A DNA stretch of 64,000 bases from contig DCYB01000005.1 in the NCBI GenBank assembly GCA_002331385.1, positions 259,351 to 323,350 of the forward strand, in the 5' to 3' direction. This DNA comes from Comamonadaceae bacterium UBA2121 (GTDB lineage: Bacteria > Pseudomonadota > Gammaproteobacteria > Burkholderiales > Burkholderiaceae_C). Shown here one piece after another: positions 15,871 through 23,762 of the stretch (position 1 is the first letter of the stretch; each line of letters opens with the position of its first letter). The notes under the pieces are model-generated. The model was not told the DNA's origin and did not search any database. It was given only the letters and a program-made list of their open reading frames with translations. Made by a program: the position numbers and the translations under genes.

Positions 15871-18321
15871 ATGGCGAGGAAGAAGAAAGGTGACGGGGCT
15901 CTTGCGGGAGTGGTTCTACTAGGCGTCTTCTTTGCGCTTGTGGCATCTATACCGAAACCGGTCTGGATTTTCATGGGTGTATGCGCCGTCGTTGGCGTTA
16001 TTTGGCTGTTGTTCTTTAATGGGAAAGAGCCTCCTGCATCCGCTGCGCAACGTGAAAAGCCTTGGCGAAGCCCGACTCCGACTCCGACTCCGACTCCAGT
16101 CACATCATCGCGCAACAAGCTAGCCGAGTCCCAGAGTCAAGCGGGGACGTTCGAATCCGAGCCGGTGTCCTTGTATCAAAGGCCGAACACAACCGAGGAA
16201 CATCGGATACCAGCGGCACCTCAAGGCTTCGGCCCAGCCGTTTGGATACCTCCAGGTGATTCAACAAATATCGCAGGTATTGTTGTCCCTGGAGGAATGC
16301 TTTACGTCGGAACATCGTTGCCCACCCCTTCAGGGCTTCCCGACCCCGCACTCATAGACCCGTCAAAGAAGGTAGCCTCCCAAGGCAGCTACACCAGCCG
16401 GAACCAGATGGACTACTGGCCCAGTTATTCAAGTATCACCCCCGAGGCGCGCTACGCGTACTTGCAATGGCTTGCAGGAGGCCGTCGGGACCCATCTGCA
16501 GACATTGGGTATGTTTTTCTGTTCTTCTATGGGCTTGAACGACGAGTACTAGTGGACATCATCGGCAGTAGCTCTCCGCCTCCGACTTCCGAGAAGGAGT
16601 TTGCGGACATCACCGTCGAAGTTCGACAACTGCTTGCTGTGTATGGAACGCTGAATCACTCGTTTCATCGGTACGCTCAGGACTTCTTGACCATTGCCGA
16701 AGTGAACGGTCTCACCGGCAAACTGTACTCTCGTCCACTGCCTGAACTCCATGAAAGTTACGAGCTTCCGCTGTATCTCCGGCTGGCACTTGGACAATGT
16801 GCAATCGACCAAGTGGCAGTACCTTCCACTCTCGCCCGCGCATGGGTGCGACGTGACCCGAACATCTATCTACGCACTCCAGCCGTTAGATGCGCGGAGC
16901 AGTTCGATATGCTCTTCGAGCAACGTTATGTTGACATGCTCGCCGGAGGCTTGGTTCTTCCGAAAAACAAGACCAAATTGAAGCTGCTCTACCGACCCGC
17001 ATCAGCTGGCTTCAGAGGTGTCGGAGAGATGAAGCTGACGTTTGGTGATATTCCCGACGTTTCAGTGCAAACCCGGCCAATAAAGAAGCTGCAAGAAGTT
17101 GCGGACAGCGTGATGTCCGAACTGGACTCATTCAGTCGCATGCTGTCCAGAACACCAAACGCCGACAAGACTCTGCCTGGACTTCTACTCTTGCCGCCCA
17201 CGTTGTGGCCAAGTGAAGCTCGCGAAAAGCTAAACGCCCTGCAATCACGTGCCACAGCAGGCTTGGTGACAATAAAGTTACAAGACCTTGTTTACTCGAT
17301 TGCTGAGGAGTCGAACTTCGAGCGCAATGTGGTGCAAAGTCTTGCTCGCGCTCTTGAAGCGCTCCACATCGGAATGGAACCGGACATTTTAAGTGGCGCA
17401 AAGACGCCGAAACCCGATGACACAGTTGTACTGTTCTCCACTCCAGTCGGCGATACGACCGCCCGCGACAACGCAGCCTATCAAACAGCTGCATTGACCA
17501 TCCAACTTGCCATCAGTGTTGCGATGGCGGACGGCGACCTGGGTGCAGAGGAACTTCGCCAGCTTCGGCATCAAATAGAAGGTTGGACGCATTTGACACC
17601 ATCGCATCAGCAGCGTCTGCGTGCATACATGCGCCTGCTGATTGCTGCGCCCCACTCCTTGACAATATTGAAGAAAAAGTTGGAGCCTTTGAGCCTGTCT
17701 GCCAAGGAAAACATCGCGAAATTCATGACCGTCATGGCACAGGCGGATGGCGAGGTCTCACCCGCGGAAATCAAAGCACTGGAAAAAGTCTATAAAACCT
17801 TGGGTGTCGACTCCAAGAAGGTATTCAGCGACGTCCATGCCACGGCATCCCTTGGCACCTCCTCGAAGGTGACATCAACTGTTCAAAAGCCCGGCACATC
17901 TGAAGTACCCGGCAATGGCTTTCAACTGGACACTGCGCGTATCGCTGCATTGCAGCAAGACACGAGTACTGTCTCGGCGCTCTTGGCAAGCATTTTTGCA
18001 GAAGAGCCAACGGAGCCTGCTGGAACGACAAGGGAAATCCAGCCAGCGACCGTTGAAACGCCAGCGGAGGTCGACAAGGCGCCAGCGCACAGTGTCATGG
18101 GGCTTGATGAAGTTCACACTACATTTGTGAATCAACTCATCTCTCGACCGGAATGGACGCGAGAGGAACTCCTGGATTTGGCCTCCGACCTTGAGCTCAT
18201 GCTCGATGGTGCGCTAGAGAAGGTCAATGAGGCTGCTTATGATGCACATGACGAACCGCTGACCGAAGGCGATGACCCCGTCACCGTCAACCGAGAAATA
18301 CTGGAGAAACTAGTAGCATGA
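15871..18321 (+). CDS. sngA: TerB-domain membrane protein, Shango defence component SngA
   Basis: 816 residues. Two N-terminal membrane segments (about 11-28 and 31-49) are followed by a Pro-Thr repeat linker near 68-77, then a TerB-N-like region (about 150-340). A TerB domain around 545-650 shows the acidic ISVAMADGDLGAEEL and VMAQADGEVSPAEI motifs, and a TerB-C-like tail follows. TerB domains are helical, metal-binding modules of stress and defence systems. The gene starts a rightward operon with an ATPase and a Lhr-like helicase, the composition of the anti-phage system Shango (SngA TerB, SngB ATPase, SngC helicase). The membrane segments suggest the complex is anchored at the inner membrane. 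The start has a strong GGAGGAGG site. The stop overlaps the sngB start (ATGA). Confidence 0.78.
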   Translation: MARKKKGDGALAGVVLLGVFFALVASIPKPVWIFMGVCAVVGVIWLLFFNGKEPPASAAQREKPWRSPTPTPTPTPVTSSRNKLAESQSQAGTFESEPVSLYQRPNTTEEHRIPAAPQGFGPAVWIPPGDSTNIAGIVVPGGMLYVGTSLPTPSGLPDPALIDPSKKVASQGSYTSRNQMDYWPSYSSITPEARYAYLQWLAGGRRDPSADIGYVFLFFYGLERRVLVDIIGSSSPPPTSEKEFADITVEVRQLLAVYGTLNHSFHRYAQDFLTIAEVNGLTGKLYSRPLPELHESYELPLYLRLALGQCAIDQVAVPSTLARAWVRRDPNIYLRTPAVRCAEQFDMLFEQRYVDMLAGGLVLPKNKTKLKLLYRPASAGFRGVGEMKLTFGDIPDVSVQTRPIKKLQEVADSVMSELDSFSRMLSRTPNADKTLPGLLLLPPTLWPSEAREKLNALQSRATAGLVTIKLQDLVYSIAEESNFERNVVQSLARALEALHIGMEPDILSGAKTPKPDDTVVLFSTPVGDTTARDNAAYQTAALTIQLAISVAMADGDLGAEELRQLRHQIEGWTHLTPSHQQRLRAYMRLLIAAPHSLTILKKKLEPLSLSAKENIAKFMTVMAQADGEVSPAEIKALEKVYKTLGVDSKKVFSDVHATASLGTSSKVTSTVQKPGTSEVPGNGFQLDTARIAALQQDTSTVSALLASIFAEEPTEPAGTTREIQPATVETPAEVDKAPAHSVMGLDEVHTTFVNQLISRPEWTREELLDLASDLELMLDGALEKVNEAAYDAHDEPLTEGDDPVTVNREILEKLVA
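16072..16095 (+). repeat. Hexanucleotide repeat (CCGACT)4 in sngA
   Basis: Four uninterrupted CCGACT units encode alternating Pro-Thr in the linker after the membrane segments. Because the unit is 6 bp, copy-number change would alter linker length without frameshift. Confidence 0.9.
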
Positions 18322-19613
18322 GTTCCCCCATCCGCCCCCGTGACCGCGACGCAGTCGTTCAATCATTGCGCGCGGGCGTCGTTCCTCGCTCCGGACAGCA
18401 TCTCATCCAAGTCGGCCGAACACGTGAAATCGAAACATTGATTTCAGATATAGAACGTATCGCAGACGGCGGCTCCACCTTCAGATTGGTGATTGGCGAA
18501 TATGGCGCCGGCAAGACCTTTTTCCTGAATCTGGTTCGTGCAGTTGCTATGGAAAAGAAATTGGTGGTGGCAACTGCAGACTTAAATCCTGACCGTCGCC
18601 TTCACGCAAGTGGGGGGCAAGCTCGTTCGTTGTATGCCGAGTTGATGCGAAACATTTCAACGCGCACCAAGCCCGATGGAGGAGCTCTGGGTGGTATCGT
18701 AGAAAAGTTCATCGCCACAGCCAAAACGGAAGCCAAAGTGGCGAATGCTTCAACCGAAAGCGTAATCCGCCAAAAACTGGAACACCTCACCGAACTAGTG
18801 AACGGTTTCGACTTTGCCGATGTCATTGCAGCCTACTGCCGTGGATTCGATGAGGGCAATGAACAACTCAAGGCCGACGCCATCCGCTGGCTGCGAGGTG
18901 AATTCACCACAAAGACTGATGCCAGAGCAGCGCTGGGAGTTCGCACCATCGTTGACGACGCATCAGTTTATGACCAGCTCAAGTTGATGGGGCGCTTCGT
19001 CCGCTTGGCCGGCTTTTCTGGTCTGTTGGTCAATCTGGACGAACTGGTCAACCTCTACAAGCTGGCCAATACTCAGGCTCGCAACTCGAATTACGAACAG
19101 ATTCTGCGCATCCTGAACGACTCGCTTCAGGGTACAGCCATTGGCCTTGGATTCATTCTCGGAGGCACTCCAGAATTCCTGCTAGATACTCGCCGCGGTC
19201 TGTACAGCTATTCAGCACTGCAGAGTCGGCTTGCTCAAAATACATTTGCCTCGGGTGGATTGGTGGACTTCAGTGGACCAGTTGTCCGGCTTTCAAGCCT
19301 CACACCAGAAGATTTCTACGTGCTTCTGCAAAAAATTCGTCATGTCTATGCTTTGGGCGATGCAGCCACGTATCTGCTGCCCGACCAAGGCATCTACAGC
19401 TTCATGGAACACTGCTCCAACAGACTCGGAGAGGCCTACTTCAGGACGCCACGAACCACCATCACTTCGTTTGTAAACATGTTGGCAGTGCTTGAACAGA
19501 ATCCAACAGCCGACTGGAAGCAGCTCCTTGGTGGAATCGAAGTCGCCTCAGACACAGGCGGTGCAGCCGACCTCACGGTCGATGACGACGAACTCACCTC
19601 CTTCAAACTTTGA
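18318..19613 (+). CDS. sngB: P-loop ATPase (BrxD/DUF2791-like), Shango component SngB
   Basis: 431 residues. After RDRDAVVQSLRAG (about 8-20) comes Walker A GEYGAGKT at 60-67 and a Walker B-type strand LLVNLDELVNLY near residue 240, followed by GLGFILGGTPEFLLD. This matches the DUF2791/BrxD-like STAND-type P-loop proteins found with Lhr-like helicases in BREX-related and Shango systems. It presumably uses ATP to control the system. It overlaps sngA by 4 bp and is followed by the helicase gene with almost no gap, which indicates a single transcript with coupled translation. Confidence 0.8.
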   Translation: MSSPIRPRDRDAVVQSLRAGVVPRSGQHLIQVGRTREIETLISDIERIADGGSTFRLVIGEYGAGKTFFLNLVRAVAMEKKLVVATADLNPDRRLHASGGQARSLYAELMRNISTRTKPDGGALGGIVEKFIATAKTEAKVANASTESVIRQKLEHLTELVNGFDFADVIAAYCRGFDEGNEQLKADAIRWLRGEFTTKTDARAALGVRTIVDDASVYDQLKLMGRFVRLAGFSGLLVNLDELVNLYKLANTQARNSNYEQILRILNDSLQGTAIGLGFILGGTPEFLLDTRRGLYSYSALQSRLAQNTFASGGLVDFSGPVVRLSSLTPEDFYVLLQKIRHVYALGDAATYLLPDQGIYSFMEHCSNRLGEAYFRTPRTTITSFVNMLAVLEQNPTADWKQLLGGIEVASDTGGAADLTVDDDELTSFKL

Positions 19614-19620
19614 ACTCAGG

Positions 19621-21822
19621 ATGAGTGGCGACAGCGGTTCCTTCCACCTTCTGGATGAACGCATTCAGCGGTTTCTATGGGCCGAACGCTGGGAATCACT
19701 GCGGGACGTGCAAGAGAGAGCCATCCCATTCATCATTCGAGGGGACCAAGATGTAGTGGTTTCTGCAGCCACTGCAGCAGGAAAAACCGAGGCCGCTTTT
19801 CTTCCCGCGCTGACGCATTTGCTTGAGGCGTGCAATCAACGACTAATCATTTACGTCAGCCCTCTGAAGGCGCTTATCAACGACCAATTCGGTCGCCTCG
19901 ATAGACTTTGCGAACAATTGGATGTGCCTGTTTGGCCTTGGCATGGCGACATATCCGGTAGTGTCAAGAGCAAGTTCCTCAAGCAGCATCACGGCGTTTT
20001 GCTAATCACTCCAGAATCTCTCGAGGCACTTCTGTGTAATCGTGGCACGTCCATATCGGCCATCTTTGAGCATGCGTCCTTCTTCATAGTCGACGAGCTC
20101 CATGCGTTCATAGGTTCAGAGAGAGGCAAACAACTGCAGTCGCTGATGCATCGCGTTGAGCAAAGTATTGGGCGCCGGGTGCCCCGAATTGGCTTGTCAG
20201 CTACCTTGGGTGACATGAGTTTGGCCGGAAGCTTTCTTCGCCCAGGCGGAGCTCCAACTCAAGTCAACTCTGCATACGAAGGTTCGGCTGAGCTGAAGGT
20301 GCTCGTTAAAGGCTACGAGGAGCCACTCGCTATCGACACAAACCAACCTCGAGAAGATGACGAAGAGCAACCGGAGCCGCTTTCTCCAGCCCACGTCGCT
20401 GAGCACCTGTTTAAAACGCTGCGTGGTTCAAATAATTTAGTTTTTCCAAACTCAAGACGGCAAGTTGAGCAGTACACCCACCTCCTGAGCAAAAAGTGTG
20501 AAGAGGTACATGTTCCCAATGAGTTTTGGCCCCACCACGGTAGCCTATCCAAAGAGATTCGAGCCGAGACAGAAGCTGCACTAAAACAGAAGGAAGTGCC
20601 CGCAAACGCTATTTGCACCAACACGCTGGAATTGGGCATTGACATTGGTGCCGTAAAAAGTGTCGCCCAAATTGGTCCGCCACCGTCCGTCGCCAGTCTG
20701 CGCCAGCGCTTGGGCCGTTCTGGACGACGCAAAGGCGAGTCAGCAATCTTGCGGGCCTATTGCATTGAGGATGCTCTGGGGCCTCATTCAACCGTGTTGG
20801 ACAACTTGCGCTTGGGAACATTGCAAACCGTCGCAATGATTTCCCTCTTAGTGGATAGATGGTTCGAGCCCCCCAGGACTCAAGGAGTGCATCTTTCAAC
20901 GCTGATTCAACAAATCCTCTCAGCGATTGCGCAACGTGGTGGTGCTTCTGCACAAGAGCTATACGCACTGTTTTGTAAGGCAGACGGTCCGTTTTATGGA
21001 CTTTCTACGCAGGAATTTGTAGAGCTTTTAAGACACCTCGGCCTGAAGGAATTGCTGATGCAAGACTCTTCGGGAGCGCTTTTGCATGGCCGCCTTGGCG
21101 AAAAATTCGTAAACCATTACAGCTTCTACGCTGCATTCTCAACTGACGAGGAGTTTCGACTCATTACTGGTGGCCGAACCTTGGGAACCCTGCCAGTCGA
21201 CCAGATGTTGCAGGTCAGCCAACGCATCCTATTCGCGGGGAAAACTTGGCTTGTCGAAGATATCGATGAAGAACAAAAGACTATCTACGTAGTACAGGCC
21301 AAGGGCGGAATTCCACCACTGTTCTCTGGGGGCTCAGGAAGAATTCATACGAAGGTACGAACCAGAATGCGTGAGTTGCTGAAAAGCTCACAACATCTGC
21401 CCTACCTTGACGAAACGGCGCATAGGTTTGTAACCGAAGCCCGGAAGTGCTACACGCACAGCAATCTGGCTTCCGAATTTTGCATAGACCAAGGCAGGGC
21501 GGTTTACCTGCTAACGTGGCTCGGTGATTCGGCTAATGAAGCCATCGCTTGTTTATTAAGTCGACGCGGATTTCTTTCGGTCCCATCAGGCCCTGGGGTC
21601 GAGGTTCAAAAAGGACAAGGGTCCACACGCGACATGCTAGATGCACTTGCAGACATTGCTCTGGACGACACGCCACCTTTGGAGCTATTGCTGGCAGACG
21701 TAAAGAACCTTGGACGTGAAAAATGGGACTGGGCTCTGCCTGACTCACTTTTGCGGAAGGCCTATGTCAGCCTGTATTTGGACATTGATGAAGGAATGGA
21801 CTGGATACGCCAGCATCATTAA
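19621..21822 (+). CDS. sngC: DEAD/DEAH-box helicase (Lhr-like), Shango component SngC
   Basis: 733 residues from the ATG at 19621. Superfamily 2 helicase motifs are clear: Walker A AATAAGKT at 49-56, YVSPLKALINDQ (Ia), Walker B DELH at 158-161, GLSATLGD (III) and RQRLGRSGRR (VI). Such Lhr-like enzymes translocate on single-stranded DNA and unwind duplexes. It completes the three-gene TerB/ATPase/helicase set of Shango. The start is not certain: an in-frame ATG at 19582 lies inside the end of sngB and neither has a convincing ribosome-binding site, so translational coupling is likely. No frameshift or motif loss was seen. Confidence 0.82.
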   Translation: MSGDSGSFHLLDERIQRFLWAERWESLRDVQERAIPFIIRGDQDVVVSAATAAGKTEAAFLPALTHLLEACNQRLIIYVSPLKALINDQFGRLDRLCEQLDVPVWPWHGDISGSVKSKFLKQHHGVLLITPESLEALLCNRGTSISAIFEHASFFIVDELHAFIGSERGKQLQSLMHRVEQSIGRRVPRIGLSATLGDMSLAGSFLRPGGAPTQVNSAYEGSAELKVLVKGYEEPLAIDTNQPREDDEEQPEPLSPAHVAEHLFKTLRGSNNLVFPNSRRQVEQYTHLLSKKCEEVHVPNEFWPHHGSLSKEIRAETEAALKQKEVPANAICTNTLELGIDIGAVKSVAQIGPPPSVASLRQRLGRSGRRKGESAILRAYCIEDALGPHSTVLDNLRLGTLQTVAMISLLVDRWFEPPRTQGVHLSTLIQQILSAIAQRGGASAQELYALFCKADGPFYGLSTQEFVELLRHLGLKELLMQDSSGALLHGRLGEKFVNHYSFYAAFSTDEEFRLITGGRTLGTLPVDQMLQVSQRILFAGKTWLVEDIDEEQKTIYVVQAKGGIPPLFSGGSGRIHTKVRTRMRELLKSSQHLPYLDETAHRFVTEARKCYTHSNLASEFCIDQGRAVYLLTWLGDSANEAIACLLSRRGFLSVPSGPGVEVQKGQGSTRDMLDALADIALDDTPPLELLLADVKNLGREKWDWALPDSLLRKAYVSLYLDIDEGMDWIRQHH

Positions 21823-21859
21823 GGCAATGCCCAAGGCTCGAAGTGCACGGATGTTCGAA

Positions 21860-22312
21860 CTAATGTCTTAGCTTCTCGACAAGCACAGCAATGGAGGTGT
21901 CTGCAACAATTCCGAGCGTTCCGTCCGTCAACACCAGATGAGCCTCGGCTACGCTAAGCCAACCATCGCCGTCATCGAGCGCCAACCACGAGCTCACTCC
22001 TATCCTCGTCGCGCCTGCTAGCACCTTCGCACCTCGCGACATTGCGGCGAACTCGAACCTGTCCGTTGCTCTGCGAAAAGTCACACCAATCAGTCTTGAG
22101 CAAATCGGCTCGTGCCACTACGTGCGTGCTCGGGAGAAGCCAAAGACCCGTTCCCAGCTCGTAGACAGTGCGATGGAACCATCTGGATAAAGGAAAAGCA
22201 CGTCCCTGACGATGCTCGAGTTTTCGAAAAGCCGGTGGCCGACGCAATCCGCGTCGAAATGCATCCCTCCCTTTGGATGCCGGAAAGAGAGCCCCACTGG
22301 TGAATACCGTCA
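21860..22312 (-). pseudogene. 5'-truncated, frameshifted HAD-family gene, paralogue of the gene at 29317-29814
   Basis: Reading leftwards, 22312 to about 22130 encodes FRHPKGGMHF..DCVGHRLFEN..LSTSWERVFGFSRARTY, then the frame shifts and 22084-21860 encodes IGVTFRRATDRFEFAAMSRGAKVLAG..LALDDGDGWLSVAEAHLVLTDG. Segment by segment this matches the intact HAD protein at 29317-29814 (HPKRGIYLGVECVGHTLFEN; LSTSWVRVLGFSRAKTY; FDAMTRGAQVLAD; ALDDNDEGWLSAAESHLVLTEE). The N-terminal catalytic DxD segment is missing; AT-rich DNA lies where it should be. It is a broken relative of the HAD operon on the other side of the tns genes. Confidence 0.8.
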
Positions 22313-23006
22313 CAGTTGAGATTCAAAATTCTTCAGAACATGTAATAGCTAAGCAGAAAGCATTTAATTTTAATTAAATCAAACCGCACGACAAAACACT
22401 ATTCACCTATTTACCCGCCCACCCCTCATAATCTGGATACCTCGCATATCCTGCATACCTTACATATCTCGCATTTATTTCCGGGTATCTTAATCAAGCG
22501 AATCCATCTTGACACTTACATGCGAAATCCAAAACAGTCGCAGATACCATAAAAATTCCCGCAGTCCTTCTGATGACGCGATAAATGTAACATTTCAATT
22601 TTTTATCGTGGCGTTTTTTGCAACCTATTTGCACGATTCTTTTCTTGTGATATCAGCATTTTTATACGTCACGAGCATCGTTCCTTCTCTTTTCATCTGT
22701 CTCGTTATGCTCCCTCTTCGGTTCTAACGCAGTTTTTACACCTACGACTTCTGTTCAACGTGTTTATTATTGAAGCCTCTCACTTGAAATTCATTTTTCA
22801 GCGATGAGGTTTCATTTTTTATTTTTCCAGTTCAACCCATGACCACTACAGCGTTCAGGGACATATTCCCCAACAACAGTGCCAGATAACCCATCTCGTA
22901 TTCAGTCGATGAAGACTGCTCATCCAATGAGCGAGATGCGGATGTTCTGGCCAGAGCAAAAGACAAGGGCTGCATTCAGCCATGTCCGATGCTCGGAAAG
23001 GCATCC
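22313..23006. other. AT-rich spacer upstream of the tns operon
   Basis: This stretch is clearly richer in A+T than anything else in the window and should contain the tns promoter. It includes a 9-bp tandem repeat (22437-22472). A rightward frame at 22509-22727 with a hydrophobic stretch is open for 72 codons but has no recognisable similarity. From about 22860 the composition returns to that of tnsA. Confidence 0.55.
22437..22472 (+). repeat. Four tandem 9-bp repeats (ATAYCTNRC-like)
   Basis: ATACCTCGC, ATATCCTGC, ATACCTTAC and ATATCTCGC follow each other without gaps. They lie about 535 bp upstream of tnsA in AT-rich DNA; a role as a regulator-binding array is possible. Confidence 0.7.
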
Positions 23007-23762
23007 ATGCAAACAACCTACGGAAACCGCGGTCACATTCAGCAGTTAGAGACTGGAGTGCGCGTTGTCGCACCAACTTTCGGTCGCTCCCGCCTCAACA
23101 CATTCAGCAGCAAATCCGGACTCATCGTCGTAGACGGGCAAGCAGAGAGGCGAGTCAGCCACATGCTGGAGGTGGACCCGTCAGTGGCCAAGTTCGAGCC
23201 TCAACCATTTTCGGTAGACCTCATCGACCGTCGTCTCCTGCGTTCACGAGAGCAACTCTCCGAAGCACGTCGAAAACATGCAAAACGCTCTGGCCCGAGG
23301 CTATATACCCCCGACTTCTGCATCACATGGGTCAGCCGTCGCAAGACTGTTTTGGAGGTCAAGATTGAGGGCTTCGAAGGCGACGCTGTGTACGTCCTGA
23401 AGCTTCAGATGGCCCAGGAAATACTTGAGGCCCATGGCTATGAGTTCGCACGCATCGTTTTGCCCCAAGGCCGCCGGTCACACCTCGCCTTCAATCTGCA
23501 ACTGCTGCGCCAATCCAGAGCACATCGTGCGGTTGTGCTCGAGAGCGATTCCACCCCGCTGAAAAGCCTGCCGCCTGAAGGGCTGACTTTGGGGCGAGCA
23601 TGCGATGCAATGCAGTGCTCCATCAGTCTCGCGCCCGCACTTGTCGCCAACGGCGTGCTGTCCATGAACATTGCGGAGTTTCCAATGCACACCGATTCAC
23701 CATGTGCGCAGGCGTTTGGTGACCTGGGCCACCTGTGCTTTGTGCGAGGGTTGCTGCAATGA
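23007..23762 (+). CDS. tnsA: Tn7-like transposase subunit TnsA (endonuclease)
   Basis: 251 residues from the ATG at 23007, which follows GGAAAGG by 5 nt; an ATG six codons upstream has no such site. TnsA makes the 5' strand cuts at the transposon ends so that Tn7 moves by cut-and-paste. Its restriction-enzyme-like core residues are visible: Glu47 in GQAERRV, Asp103 in LYTPDF and Glu117-x-Lys119 in VLEVKIE, preceded by VDPSVAKFEPQPF. The C-terminal part should bind TnsC. The gene opens the tnsA-tnsB-tnsC-tniQ operon and its stop overlaps the tnsB start (ATGA). Confidence 0.87.
   Translation: MQTTYGNRGHIQQLETGVRVVAPTFGRSRLNTFSSKSGLIVVDGQAERRVSHMLEVDPSVAKFEPQPFSVDLIDRRLLRSREQLSEARRKHAKRSGPRLYTPDFCITWVSRRKTVLEVKIEGFEGDAVYVLKLQMAQEILEAHGYEFARIVLPQGRRSHLAFNLQLLRQSRAHRAVVLESDSTPLKSLPPEGLTLGRACDAMQCSISLAPALVANGVLSMNIAEFPMHTDSPCAQAFGDLGHLCFVRGLLQ

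Noticed and set aside
22437..22472. CRISPR array
   Set aside because: The repeats are 9 bp, contiguous and without spacers, and no cas genes are present; the TniQ protein is therefore not read as part of a CRISPR-guided transposon.
22509..22727. 72-codon ORF with a hydrophobic centre upstream of tnsA
   Set aside because: It lies in very AT-rich DNA where hydrophobic frames arise by chance, and no ribosome-binding site or similarity supports it.
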